A program made the translations under genes and the position numbers. The notes below the pieces were generated by a model that saw only the letters and a list, made by a program, of their open reading frames with translations, made no database searches and was not told the origin of the DNA. From positions 589,526,438 to 589,590,437 of the forward strand of contig CM066033.1 in assembly GCA_033557465.1 (NCBI GenBank): a stretch of DNA of 64,000 bases, written 5' to 3'. Source of the DNA: Ichthyophis bannanicus (lineage: Eukaryota; Chordata; Amphibia; Gymnophiona; Ichthyophiidae). Position 1 is the first letter of the stretch. Each line of letters begins with the position of its first letter. This document shows, one piece after another, positions 10,271 to 21,427 of the stretch.

Positions 10271-11890
10271 ATCATATGACCTCTGTCTCTCTGAAGCTTG
10301 AATAGGGTTTTGGGGATGAGGGGAATGGGTGGGAAGGCATATAGGAAGTCCTGACCCCAGTGAAGGAGGAAGGCGTCCCTTGCCTGACAACATCGAGCCG
10401 GAATTCTGGAACAGAACCGGGGAAGTTTGGCATTCAGCGGACTTGCAAAGAGGTCTATGTCCAGGGTTCCCCAAATCTGCAAAATTTGGGAAACCTGGTC
10501 TGCATGGAGAGACCATTCGTGTGGTAGCAGAAATTGACTGAGTTTGTTTGCCCAAGAGTTTTGAATGCCTGGAAGATACACCACAAGGAGATGAATCTGA
10601 TGCTCTCTGGCGAGGGCCCATAGTCGCAAAGCTTCGTTGCATAGCGACAGAGAGCCTGTTCCGCCCTGCTTGTTCACATAGAACATGGATACCTGATTGT
10701 CGTTTGAACTAGGACTGTCTTGTAGCTGATTTGGATGTGAAATACTCGAAGAGCAAAGAATATTGCTCTGAGCTCCAGGAGGTTGATGTGAAGACAGGCC
10801 TCCTGTGGAGTCCAGGTACTCTGGGTAGAGAGATTGTGCAGGTGGGCTCCCCATCCCACCTGTGATGCATCTGTTGTTAGGGTGGCTTGGGATAGGGGTT
10901 GCTGGAAAGGAGACCCCACCAGAAGGTTTCTGGGTGATTGCCACCATTGGAGGGACGAAATAAGACTGTTTGAGCTTTCTATTTTGTCCGACAGGCAGCC
11001 TGAGGCCTGTGTCCACTGAGTGGATAAAGTCCATTGGGCTGCTCGCATATGGAGGCGAGCATAAGGAACCACATGCACAGTGGATGCCATGTGGTCCAGC
11101 AATTGTAGCATTTCCTGAGCAGTGAGACAAGGTTTGAGCACTGCTTGGGAAGCTAGTTGTACTATGCATAGACAGCAGAGCTGCGGAAGGAAAGCCCTTG
11201 TCTGTCTGGTATCCAGATGAGCTCCTATGAACTCTAGGGACTGAGTGGGAGCAAGATTTGGATTTCGGGAGTTTTATGACCAGTCCCAAATACTGAAGGA
11301 TTCACATTGTGTGAAACAGAGCAGAGCTGGCTTCTGGCACTGTAGGGGCTCAAATGAGCCAGTCGTCTAAGTAAGGGAAGACAGAGTGCGGAGAAATGCT
11401 GCTACCACATCCATGCATTTTGTGAACACTCTTGGTGCAGAAGTCAGGCCAAAGGGAAGAACTATGTATTGGTAGTGCTTTCCTTGAAACAGGAATCGGA
11501 GGAATCTCCTGTGATTTGGATGGATGAGAATATGAGTATACGCATCCTTGAGATCTAGAGAACAAAGTCAATCCTGACTTTGAAGGTATGGCAGCAGAGT
11601 TCCTAGAGAGACCATTCTGAACTTCTCTCAGAACAAATATTTGTTCAGTTCTCTGAGGTCTAAAATGGGTCTGTGTCCTCCTGTTTTCTTTGGAATAAGG
11701 AAATAGGGAGAGTAGAACCCTGTAACCTGATGGGGAATGGGTACTTCCTCTATTGCTCCTTGAGCAAGGAGCATTGTGACTTCTTGACCTAAGAGACTGT
11801 CGAGAGAGGTCTGAGAATTGAATTGTCTTACAAATTGTAGGAGGGGGGCATGCTGTGAAAATGAAGCTTGTACCCCTCTCGTACAATGGA
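10096..11890 (-). pseudogene. DIRS reverse transcriptase-RNase H (element B), frameshifted
   Basis: RT starts near 11800 with LLAQGAIEEVPIP and FLIPKKTGGHRPILDLREL. Further on, VFPYLDDWLI carries the catalytic DD near 11370. Several frame changes follow. The frame 11289-10096 holds the RNase H end: NQVSMFYVNKQGGTGS, YLPGIQNSWANKLSQ, DLFASPLNAKLPRFCS, then the DIRS C-terminal segment FPPIPLIPKTLFKLQRDRG and LIAPRWPQLTWYPLL. The first RNase H motifs (LTTDASQVGWGAH, INLLELRAI) are in a neighbouring frame at about 10674-11141. It overlaps the recombinase gene by at least 170 bases. Confidence 0.85.
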
Positions 11891-12009
11891 CAGAGTCCAA
11901 TTTTCTGCTGTTATTTGGTACCATCTGTGGGCAAAATGACAAACTGCCTGGGATGGTCGAGGGTTCTGGACCGTTCAGGGGAAGGAAGGCATAGTTCTCT
12001 AGAAAGGAG

Positions 12010-13814
12010 TCAAAGCCCCTGAAGAGGCTGAGCCTGCTGAGCTGGCTGAGGTATTGCAGCTTTTGGCTTCTTTTGTTGTCTAGGTTGTTGCTGTTGTCCC
12101 TTTTGGGCAGTCTGACCTGGACGGTGCCCCTGTTGGGTGTGGGAAGGATAAAACTTCTTTTTCTTATTGAAAAATGGTTTCCTAGAGGATTTTTTCCTTG
12201 CAGAATCGGCTGTAGATTTGGAAAATCTATCCAAAGTGATATTGTCAGCATCTATCTCATTAGCCTTCTCCTGCCAATTCTTGCCAAAGAGATTTTCTCC
12301 TGTGCAAGGAATGTTTCCTAATTTATCCTGCACCCAAATTTCCAAGTCGGATGCCTGAAGCCAGGCAATCCAACGTGCACCAATGGCAATAGCAGAGGTT
12401 CTGCTTATGCACTCAGAACAGTCAAAGGCTGCACGATTTACAAACTTGGAAACATCCTGAGCATGTTTGACTAGAGTAAGATAGTCTTTCCTTTTGTCAT
12501 CAGGAAGGAGGGGGCTCATAGTCTCCTGTGACCTCTTTAAGGAACATTCCTATATACAAGATATAGGAACTGATCCTAGCTGAGAGCATGGAAGCATCGA
12601 TGCCCAAAGGCATCGAGAGTTCTACATTCACGACTTGGAGGATTGGATGCATGTCTCTTTGCACTTTTCATCCTTCTCATGGCTGATTCCACCACCATTG
12701 AATGGTGTGGTAACTTTGTTTTTTGAAAGCCAGGACAAGGTGGAACTCGATACATGGTATCGAGTCTTCGAGAATGAGGAGATGTGGTTAAAAGTGTTTC
12801 CCACATCCTTAGCATAAGATCATGTAAGATCTCATGAATAGGCAAGAGTAGCTGCCTCTTTGGGAGCCTTAGGGTATTGGAGAATTTCCAACTCCTTTGC
12901 CCTAGGCTCTTTTTCAGGAGCTACTGTGATGGAAAGGCCTCGGGCCACATCACGGATAAAGTCCTGAAAGGACATATCCTCTGGCGGAGACATTCTGCGC
13001 TGAGGAGAAGAGGAATCCTCGGGGAGAAGTACTCTTGTATTGGCAGAGTCTTCAGACTCAGAGGATTCAAAATACCTCCGATCCCGGTGATCGTGCAAAG
13101 CACGGTACCGGTATCAATCGAAGTCGGTATCGGGTTGTTCCGGTAGCTATCTGTCGATGCTGGAGACAGACGCATGACTCGGTATGGGTGGCATACCCTC
13201 CGATGTCGATGCAGTCGGTACCGGTATCGGTTGAGGTGTCTGAAGCGGTTTCAACGGTACCAAAGCCGTGAGAAGAGTCGCTAGACTGCGTTCAATAGCA
13301 AGGAATCTCTGGTCTATTGATGCTGTCAATGCTTGGGTGTCGCTACCGGTAGAAGCGGCTGGAACCCCAGAGCATGGCACCAGTAGTTCTGCAGAAGTTG
13401 AGGCCTGGAGAACATCCTGGAACCTTGTTAGTGCTTTGGAAGCCGAAGCCTCCCTCCGGGGCAGTTTTGCCATTGAAAATTCCTCAAGGGCAACGCCAGG
13501 GGCATCTCGATACTTAGGAGATCTACCCTTTGAGGACCGGCTAGATTTATGTTTAGTTACCTGAGATCCATGGGAGGAAGATGAGGCCCTGGAGGGCGTC
13601 GATGCAACAGACGCCACGTCTGAGGGGAAAAAGGGTGCTAAGTTTAGCAGCTCGGTTCTGCCGGCCTCTTTTTTGACATCATTCCACAGGAGAGGCACTC
13701 TGAAATAGAGTGGTCAGGACCTAAACATTTGAGACACCAATCATGGGTGTCGGTGACGGAAATGGTACCGTCACATTTAGAACATTTCTTAAAACCTGAA
13801 GTAGGTTTTTCCAT
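12010..13814 (-). pseudogene. DIRS gag-like protein (element B)
   Basis: The ATG at 13814 opens MEKPTSGFKKCSKC, followed by TDTHDWCLKCLGPDH and CLSCGMM, so the full Cys knuckle is present. The Ser/Thr-rich part follows (13698-13147), then the conserved core in several frames (MSFQDFIRDVARGLSI, LPHHSMVVESAMRRMKS, DCSECISRTSAIAIGAR), and a basic, Gln/Pro-rich tail (SRKPFFNKKKKFYPS, GQQQQPRQQKKP) ending at 12010. At least three frameshifts break it. Knuckle plus basic tail support a nucleic-acid-binding nucleocapsid role, which is inferred. Confidence 0.78.
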
Positions 13815-14029
13815 TTTTTAAGGAAAAAAATGGGCCTAGTGCCCAAAATGGCTCCTAGCACCAAGAAAAAAAGTTTCTAAAGTAAAACACCTCAGAAACT
13901 ATAATTTTATTTTATTTTTTTTAAAAAGAAAGGACGAACTGGCAGTACCGGTATGGCGTTGAAGGAAGGCAGACGCGACCACAAAAACAAAGATTAAAGA
14001 CGAAACGTTTCTGCGGTGACAGGGTATGT

Positions 14030-14210
14030 GACCTGTCGGCTCCGCGGAAAACGAAGAACTGGAGAGGGACAGTTGGAAAGGCGGGAAGGCAGCACGCAGG
14101 CGCTGTGGGATGCTCCCAAAAGCTTTCCTATTGGACGCTGGCGAGCGCAGGCTCCATCGGTACCGACGATACCCATATGTGAAGACTACATTCCTGCTAG
14201 TTCCTGGAGA
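14030..14210. repeat. Right inverted terminal repeat of DIRS B
   Basis: The inverted counterpart of 8591-8770: GAGAGGGACAGTTGGAAAGG, the CCTATTGGACGCTGG block, CATCGGTACCGACGATACCC, CATATGTGAAGACTAC, TTCCTGGAGAT. The right end lacks the 24-base outer extension (GTAGTTACTC...ACAGGTG) present at the left end. That asymmetry is usual for DIRS elements, where the internal complementary region supplies the missing part. Confidence 0.8.
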
Positions 14211-14538
14211 TCATACTTGATCTTGTATTTATTCCTCAAGAAATCCAACTGCCTCACAATTCCCCACCACGGATAGCCCCAGTTCCATGGTCCGATCACC
14301 ACCTCATTGAATTCACCCTTGAGATTAAAACACTACAAACCCATACTGAAAGAAACCACCCTAAATCCTATTCTAAATACAAACAATTTGATAAAGACAT
14401 CTTCATTGAAGTGCTTCAAAAGTCCGTTAACCTCAATTCAAATGATCTTGACGCAATTATAAACAATTGGAACACCTCAATTACTGACATAGCTACCAAA
14501 CCACTTAATTCTAAAAACATGTCAAAAAAACCCTTCTA
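14211..14538 (+). pseudogene. L2 LINE endonuclease, C-terminal part
   Basis: Continues the endonuclease broken at 8585: ILDLVFIPQEIQLP, then VPWSDHHLIEFTLEI, which carries the terminal catalytic SDHH motif. A degraded linker follows (TRERNHPKS-like, NNWNTSITDIA) and stops by about 14538. The match to the first half, domain for domain, is the evidence that both belong to one element. Confidence 0.75.
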
Positions 14539-14597
14539 AACAATGGTACACCCATGAACTATGAAAAGAGAGCTTAGAAAACTAGAACTGTCCTGGT

Positions 14598-16492
14598 GTG
14601 CCAACAACTGTAAACAGAAACAAATACATGATCATGCTCACCAAATATTGTCATCATATTAAATCAACTAAAAAGGACTTTCATACAAAACTACTCATGA
14701 GATCAATTAATAAACCCAAAGACCTATTTGCTATAGTTAAGTCCCTTACAGCTCACGCTAACCATTCATCTACATCTACAGACATAGCACCTCAAACACT
14801 TGCTGATTTTTACATGTCCAAATTAAATTCCCAAACACACACTACTAGTACAACTGTCCACAACTCATCACAGCCTACAGAACTATGGAAAAAGTTCCAT
14901 TCAATTTACCCGGAATCCCTTAAGAGGATACTTGCATCTATGAACACCACAACATCTAAAGTGATCCATGCCCAGTTAAATGGATCAAAGATTCTTTTAC
15001 AGAAATTGTCCCTATTATACAAGCAATTGTAAATAAATCACTATCCCAAGGCTACATGCCTCTAGAGCTTAAAAAAGCTAACATTTGGCCAATCTTAGAA
15101 AACAAAGCACTGGACAAATCATGCCCATCTTCCTACAGACCTATCTCTCCAGTCTGCCTTTCCTTGCTAAAATAATAGAAAAATATATGTTTGCATTCAA
15201 TTGCAAGACCGCATTGATCTCTATTCACCCCTAGATGACAAACAACTTCGATTTAGACCATACCACAGTGTGGAGACATTGATGCTAACCATATACAACA
15301 AAATCATTAAGACAATAAATAATAATAACCGAGCCTATGTTAATCTTTCTCGTTATTGCTGCCGCATTCGACTCTGTCATCCACTCTCTTCTAATTCAAC
15401 GGCTAGTGCAAATAGGTATATGTGACACCACGCTTAAATGGTTCACATCCTATGTCTCTGAAAGATTTCAACAAGCAACCACTGGACACACACCCTCTAC
15501 CTCCTACCCTCAAACCTCTGGCCTTTCTCAAGGATCTGTACTATCAGCATTCCCATTTAATATTTATATTCAACCAGTCTCTCAAATAATTAAACAATTC
15601 AAGATTGATTATGCCATCTATGCAGATGACATAATGCTGTTCATGCCCTTTAACATAAATTCACCCAACTTTGATCCTATAACGTCTTGCTTCAAGAAAA
15701 TAGCAATATGGCTCAAAAACATAGGCTTAAATATCAATTACAAAAAACCTGAAGTCTTAATAATTACTAGGAACCAAACCTATATCTCACCACAGTCCAT
15801 ACCAATTGATGATGTTTTACTTGAAGTAAAAGATGAGGTCAAATATTTAGGGGTTACTTTAGATAAACACTTCTTTCCATACCTACATCAAGAATACTAC
15901 TAAAGCAATATTCAACAAAATCTGTCTACTGAAACATATAAAACCCTTAATACAGCCATCAGATTTCAGAACGATAATGCAGGCGATTATAACCTCACAC
16001 ATAGACTATTGTAATAGTCTACTGCATGGTCTACCGAAGATATCCCTAGATCCACTTACGATGGCACAACACACTGCTGCTCGAATCATTCACAATACAT
16101 GTCAAATTGACCATATTATACCAATCTTGTATGACCTACACTGGTTACCCATCCATAGCCATAAAAAATACAAGTTACGTATGATCACTTTCAAAGCCAT
16201 TAGAAAACTATTGCCCCTATCCCTCTCGCAATTAGTCAAAGTCATACCTAACAACCGACAAAGACAAGAGCAATTGAATAACACCCTTGTTATTCCATCT
16301 GAATTCCGTAAAACTAAAAAATGCACAAGCAATAGAGCTTTTGAATATATCTCCCCTATGCTCTGGAATGCTTTACCAGCTAGCCTTCGAAACATTACAG
16401 ACCTCGCCACCTTTCGTTCTCACCTCAAAACTCAACTCTTTACTGAACATTTTGGTCAAAACTCTTCACAATTCAACACAGATCCTACATAA
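14598..16492 (+). pseudogene. L2 LINE reverse transcriptase and C-terminal domain, degraded
   Basis: RT pieces in order: KDLFAIVKSL; a fragment near 15050 recalling GYMPLELKKANIWP; RFRPYHSVETLML; AAAFDSVIHSLLI; TSGLSQGSVLSAFPFNIYI; the catalytic YAIYADDIMLF; LNINYKKPEVLIIT; and VKYLGVTLDK. After a break, 15977-16492 encodes the L2-type C-terminal domain: SHIDYCNSLLHGLP, QHTAARIIHNT, IPILYDLHWLPIHS, YISPMLWNALPASLR. Multiple stops and indels rule out function. It would copy element RNA onto nicked DNA. Confidence 0.88.
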
Positions 16493-17829
16493 ATAACTAC
16501 TCTCCCCCTACTATTCAAACCCTACAAATCCATAATATAACAATCTTCTCTGCCAGTAGCCCCAAACTTACCCTTTAACATTTCTTGTATATTAAATTGT
16601 AAATAACTTATTTTCTCTTGAATCATGCAAATCATTGATTGCAGCACCAGTTATTCTTGTTCAATTGTAAACCGCTATGATTACATGATATAACAGTATA
16701 GAAAACACTCAAATAAATAAATGCAGAAAAAAACCAGTATACATTTGTTTGATATTCAGTATTACTAACATTTCACCCTAATCCTATTAACACATGTTAT
16801 TTACTGGAGTGTCCTGCAGTAAGCACACATTCCAGATCATCCTTCTAGACCAGTCCAGGCAAGTGGTTGTGTTCCTTTGCCAGCAGAGATAGAGACAGAA
16901 AAAGCTGGAAGCTTCCACTGATGACATCACTACTACATGAGCTGATGCAGCTAAGAGCGTAGGTTCTCAGTCTCCAGCAGAAGGTGGATACAGGACTGGG
17001 TCAGCTCAGTTATGGAAGTGGATTAGCTCCTGGGCAGCTGTCCTAAGGGACATCAGTCCTGGGCTCCATAGTGTTAAGCGCAGTCTTTGTCAGCCACAGC
17101 TGTGGAGGGCTGCCTGACCATCTTTTTGTGAAATTTGTCATTGGGTTTGGTGCCTTTTGGTGATTCTAAGTGCTAAATTCTCCTTTTCCTGGTGCATGTG
17201 CCTTCCTCTGGAAGCACATGTGCAGGAGCTATGCCATTATGTGCACATCCAAGTCACACTTGTAAGTCTTACACATACAAAGGCTTCATGTGTAAAATTA
17301 CATGTGAGAGTCCAGTTGATGCTGCTGTGCCAAACGTGGAGAAGCACTGCAGGTAAGCACATAAAAAGCACTGCCTGGTTTTTAGTAAATGCTGAGTCAG
17401 ACCTATAGATCCCCTTTGCATGTACTACACAAAGGATCAAGACGAAGCGTTGGAGGAGGATCCCACAGATATGTGCACTCTTCACACTGAATTCTGAGCA
17501 GGGGAAACTATCGTGGAGGCCATGATCATATCCTTGTGCAACCCTGGACAGCCCTCCCCACCTCTTCTGCTTTCTCAGATAGGCCTGGGGAACAAGCAGC
17601 AGTTGTCATTGGACGAGGGGAGCAGCTAAGGCCCTGACTTCAGGTTCAGGGCCTTTAGTCCTGCGGACTACTTCTCTTCCTTTCAGCACACCTGGTCCTT
17701 CTGGCAAAGCAATGGGACTCAGTAAGGAGTAGCAGGGTCCAGGTCTCGACTACGCCAAGAAAGCACCTTCACTGATGGGAAGCTTCAAATGACTCATATC
17801 TCTCCCAGGAGCCTGAGTCGGAGGTTAGC

Positions 17830-18165
17830 CGGTGAGAAGAGCCTGGGCTGGTAGATGAGGATTCTCCATCAGAGGAAGAGCAGGAAGAATCCTGCATTGT
17901 TCGCTTCTTCAAGAGAGATGAATTGGCAGCCCTGATCTCTCAGGTGGCTTCCTTCCTGCAGATTGCAGATGTTCCCACTGATGGTGCAAAATCGCAGGGC
18001 CAAGCCATCCTTCAGGGGATCCGCAGACTTGCCAAGGCCTTCCAGTTTCCACAGGTTATCCAAGATATGGTCTCTGCGGAGTGGGATTTTCCAGACTCCC
18101 CAGTAAAACGTATCAGAATCCTGAGCAAGCTGTATGCTCTCCCTCAGCAGTATTTGGAGAAGTGA
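17830..18165 (+). pseudogene. Gag-like fragment of DIRS-like element H
   Basis: An acidic stretch (DEDSPSEEEQEESC) is followed by RFFKRDELAALISQVASF, then RRLAKAFQFPQV and SPVKRIRILSKLYALPQQYL. It sits upstream of the DIRS-type RT in the same orientation, at the position of gag. No Cys knuckle is visible. Assignment rests on position and the acidic-then-helical layout, not on a strong motif. Confidence 0.45.
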
Positions 18166-18889
18166 CTGATTTTTCCAAGGTTAAGCATGCATGTTGCTGC
18201 TGTCATTCGACATACCATAATCCTGATAGAGTGTGGGGCTGCCCTTAAAACTCCACTGGATCATAAGGTGTAGGCCACCTCGATTGGATTCTCGGCCTCA
18301 TCTCTTATCCTTCAGGCAGCGATCTGTGGAGGCTTGATGGCTTGGGCCCTTCTCCAGTGGGTGCAGTTACTCCTGGAGGATGATGCCTCAGCTTGGTTGA
18401 AGTCAGCTGCAGCCTGACTTGATACTATGTATGAGCTTGTCCGGTTAGTGGCCAGGGGCACTGCAATGACCGTGATGGTAAGGTGGCTTTAGCATCAGAA
18501 TTGGGCTGCAGATATGGCATCTAAGTCCTGTTTTACCAAGCTCACATTTTAAGAGAAAGCTCCTGTTATGCGAGGGACCTTGAGAATCTCGTAATGGATC
18601 TGACAGAATCCAAGCCCCAGTATCTCCTGAAGGATAGCCCTAAGGGATCCTGGAGACATGTGTCTCCTTCATCTTCGTAGCCCACATTTTCCTCGCTTTC
18701 AGTTCTGGAATGCCTGAGATTCTCAGGCCTCAAGGTGATATCAGCCAGGGAAGTCAGCCCTGAGTTTCTATTGTTTCTGAGCCAGGACTCAGCCTTTTCA
18801 TGGATCCCACAGGCCCAGTGACTCTTCCTCCTCAAAAGGTCAACCCCTCCTGTCCCAAGTACAATGATGGGCAGGAGGCTCATTCTGAG

Positions 18890-19690
18890 GTATCTCCAGT
18901 GGGTGGCTGTCTCCATCTTTTTCACCATGAATGGGCCCAGGTTACCGCAAATCGCTAAGTGCTTGATGTTATTCAATATGGTTATGACCTGGAGTGCAGG
19001 TTGCCTATTTTCAATGACTCTGTTGTCTCTCCCTATGGTTCCAAAATCAAGATGATGGTGGTTTGGGCCACCCTGGAAAAACCGATGCTCCTCCAGGCTA
19101 TTGTACCCGTACCCCCTGCACAAAAGTACTCCATACATTTTGTCATGCAGAAAAAGGATGGCTCCTTCCAGCACCTAAAAAGGATCGATGACTCTGAGGG
19201 TTTCTCGCTTCTCAATGAATATGCTCCAGTCAGTCATTCAAGCAGTTCTCAGCAGGGAGTAGCTCTCCTCTCTGGATATGGCAGAGATGTACTTCCACAT
19301 TACCATTCAGGAGGGCCAGCAAAGGTTTCTAAGCTTTGCCTTGCAGGGCAATTACTTTAAGTGTCATGCTCTGGCCTCGCCAGAGCCCCAAGAACCATTT
19401 CCAAGATCAATGTGGTCAAGGCTGTGACTCTGAGGTACAAGTGTATCTGTGTATACCCTTACCCTTGACAACTGGCTTATTCATGCCAGGCTGCAGTGGG
19501 AAGCAGTAGAGATGACAGTGCAAGTGGTCCAGTTTCTGAAAAGCCTTGACTGGGTGGTGGAAAGAAGCAAAAGTCATCTGGAGCCCTCTCAGTCAGAATA
19601 TCTTGGAGGCCTAATTTGACCATTCACGCCAGCAGAGTAGTCTTAACCCAAGAAAATGTCCATGTTTCTGGCACAGTTGGTGACAGCCAA
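18890..19690 (+). pseudogene. DIRS-type reverse transcriptase remnant (element H)
   Basis: Readable across several frames: VGGCLHLFHHEWAQVTANR and VLDVIQYGYDLE (the conserved DIRS segment before the RT), YSIHFVMQKKDGSF, a MAEMYFHITIQEGQQRF-like palm, then LDNWLIHARL in place of the YLDDWLI catalytic box, and LEPSQSEYLGGLI. The second catalytic Asp reads Asn here. Stops are frequent. These blocks align in order with the RT of elements A and C. Confidence 0.7.
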
Positions 19691-19817
19691 CTCCCAGGTC
19701 TTGTATCATTAGGGCCTGACTTTAAAAGTCATAGCCTGTGATAGGGATAGTAGCTCCTAAAGGGACAAATCATAGAGGTTTCTTCAGGAGCATCTGGTAG
19801 GATGGTGTTTAGTGGAT

Positions 19818-20510
19818 TATTTATTTTATTTATTTGCAGCATCTTTTATACCGCTAATGGTACACACATCATAGCAGTTTACAGTCCAGATAAGGGAACC
19901 AGTTACAAGTAAACACACATTCAAAAACTTGATTGGAAGACAGGACAAAGAAACGGAAGGGATTAGTGCTGTAGGATGACAGTATTTTCCGGAGACAGTG
20001 GAATATATAATCAGACACACAAAGGTTATAAAGAGAATGTAGATTTACTGGGACATAAGCTAAAAGGCCTGCTCGAAGAGCCAGGCTTTCAGGCCAGCTT
20101 TAAATCTTTTATAAGAAGATTTGCGGCAGAGATTTCTTGGGAGTGTGTTCCAAAGGCGAGGGACAGAACAGAAGGCAATAGGTTTATAGGTCTCGAGATG
20201 CAAAGTAGACTTTGAGGAGATTGTTAGAAGATCTTGATTAGAAGAGTACAGAGTGCAGGTTTGGCAGCAGGAGATACGTTGAGTGAAGATAATGAGCTAG
20301 ACCCATGTATAACACATAATGTGCTAATAGAAGAGTTTTATATTTTATCCAAGAGGAGATAGGTAACCAGTGTTGTTTAAAGAATAGTGGAGTCACGTAA
20401 TTTTGTGAGGTTTTTTTTTTTTTTTTGCACTTTAGATGAGTTTAATTGTGGTGTTTTGGATAAGCCAAAGTCTTTTCAGTTGAGACTGGATGACACCTGT
20501 TAGCAGAGAA
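19818..20510 (-). pseudogene. L2-like LINE C-terminal domain and 3' UTR
   Basis: On the minus strand it begins SLLTGVIQSQLKRL and WLIQNTTIKLI, the L2-type segment after DYCN. An A-rich run at about 20412-20426 (T-run on the plus strand) interrupts, then HYSLNNTGYLSPLG and a degraded LAFGTHSQEISA / LKAWLFEQAF-like stretch follow. The last 250 bases are 3' UTR ending in TAAA repeats on the minus strand at 19818-19845. Confidence 0.7.
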
Positions 20511-20545
20511 ACAGTAGTTACTCACCTGTAACAGGTGTTTTCCAG

Positions 20546-20881
20546 GAGCAGCAGGAATCAGTCCTCACTTATGGGTGTCATCGACGCCGATGAAGCCCCA
20601 GCGGAGCATTTCCCCAGCTTTCCATGAAAGCCTTTGGGAATGCTGGCACGCATGCGCGATTCCCTTCCCGCCTAAAGATGCCATCTTACCTCAGTCTCTT
20701 TTTTTCCGTGAAGCCCATCAGACGTGTGTCCTTTTTTTCCCAGATAAGAGAAGTTTTTTCTTGGCATTATTTCGCTTTTTTCCTTCGGATTCGACGTAGT
20801 TTCCCCTCCCGCCGGGTTCGGTACACCGGTATCGAATCCCTTTTTTTACTTTTTTCGGTTTTTGCCCTTAGTGGCTAGGCG
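20546..20881. repeat. Left inverted terminal repeat of DIRS C
   Basis: About 335 bases matching 26618-26955 in inverted orientation: CATCGACGCCGATGAAGCCC, CATGCGCGATTCCCTTCCCG, CCCGCCGGGTTCGGTACACC and GCCCTTAGTGGCTAGGCG all recur as reverse complements near the right end. The repeat is more than twice as long as that of element B and stops inward at the CTAGCCACTAAGGGC block, just outside gag. Confidence 0.85.
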
Positions 20882-21276
20882 CTGACTTCCTGCTTGGTCC
20901 TGGAGAAAGAGTAGTTACTCACCTGTAACAGGTGTTCTCCAGGAGCAGCAGGAATCAGTCCTCACTACCCTCCCTCCTCACCTTGGAGTTGCAGTTGTAC
21001 ATAGTTTAATTTTTACATTTTTGTGTGCTGTTCTTCGCTATGTCATTTGACTGAGGTAAGATGGCACCTTTAGGCGGGAAGGGAACCGCGCATGCGTGCC
21101 AGCATTCCCAAATGACATAGCTAAGAACAGCACACAAAAATGTAAAAATTAAACTATGTACAACTGCAACTCCAAGGGGAGGAGGGAGGGTAGTGAGGAC
21201 TGATTCCTGCTGCTCCTTGAGAACACCTGTTACAGGTGAGTAACTACTCTTTCTCAAGGACCAAGCAGGAAGTCAG
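20882..21276. repeat. 395-base palindrome forming the internal complementary region of DIRS C
   Basis: Arms 20882-21049 and 21109-21276 (168 bases each) are reverse complements with about four mismatches by eye. Each arm runs from CTGACTTCCTGCTTGGTCC through GTAGTTACTCACCTGTAAC to a unique block (GTTGCAGTTGTACATAG, TTTGTGTGCTGTTCTT). The 59-base loop (21050-21108) is the same as right-terminal-repeat bases 26802-26860, same orientation. Element B has only the simple junction, so this is a duplicated and inverted junction. Confidence 0.85.
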
Positions 21277-21427
21277 TCCTCACTTATGGGTGACTCCCCA
21301 GGTCTGGGCTAACAGGAATCCAGGCTGAACAAGAGAACTCCCTCTAGTCTCAGCAACACAGTAAAGGCTTTGCAAGAACACACCCTCCACAGGTAGCCCA
21401 ACCAGAGGGCAGGAGGGCAGGAGTTGC

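Larger units (their letters stand above)
8585..14210 (-). mobile_element. DIRS-type retroelement B (complete structure)
   Basis: The most complete of the Z/A/B/D set. On the minus strand: right inverted terminal repeat (14210 to about 14030), gag (13814-12010), RT-RNase H (about 11890-10096), recombinase (10270-9058), internal complementary region (about 8835-8935), left terminal repeat (8640-8770). It starts at 8585 (AAAGGGTAGTTACTC) and ends at 14210 (CCTGGAGA). It interrupts an L2 endonuclease and no target duplication is visible, as expected for recombinase-mediated insertion. Each gene carries one or more frameshifts. Confidence 0.88.
7605..16735 (+). mobile_element. L2-clade LINE, split by DIRS B
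   Basis: One plus-strand LINE covers 7605-8585 and 14211-16735. The first part holds a 5' region and most of an AP-type endonuclease; the second completes the endonuclease and carries the RT and the L2-type C-terminal domain. The 3' end has GTAAACCGCTATGATTACATG and AAATAAATAAAT. The two halves join inside the endonuclease, which shows that DIRS B is an internal insertion. Many stops and frameshifts mark it as old. Confidence 0.85.
16830..19815 (+). mobile_element. Old DIRS-like retroelement H (plus strand, degraded)
   Basis: A plus-strand element of a different DIRS lineage. Its likely start (CTAGACCAGTCCAGGCAAG) is followed by about 900 bases of leader, a gag remnant (17830-18165) and a DIRS-type RT remnant (18890-19690). 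The RNase H and recombinase parts are not visible, and L2-like sequence begins at 19818. Its terminal sequences do not match those of elements A-G. Density of stops makes it one of the oldest insertions here. Confidence 0.65.
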
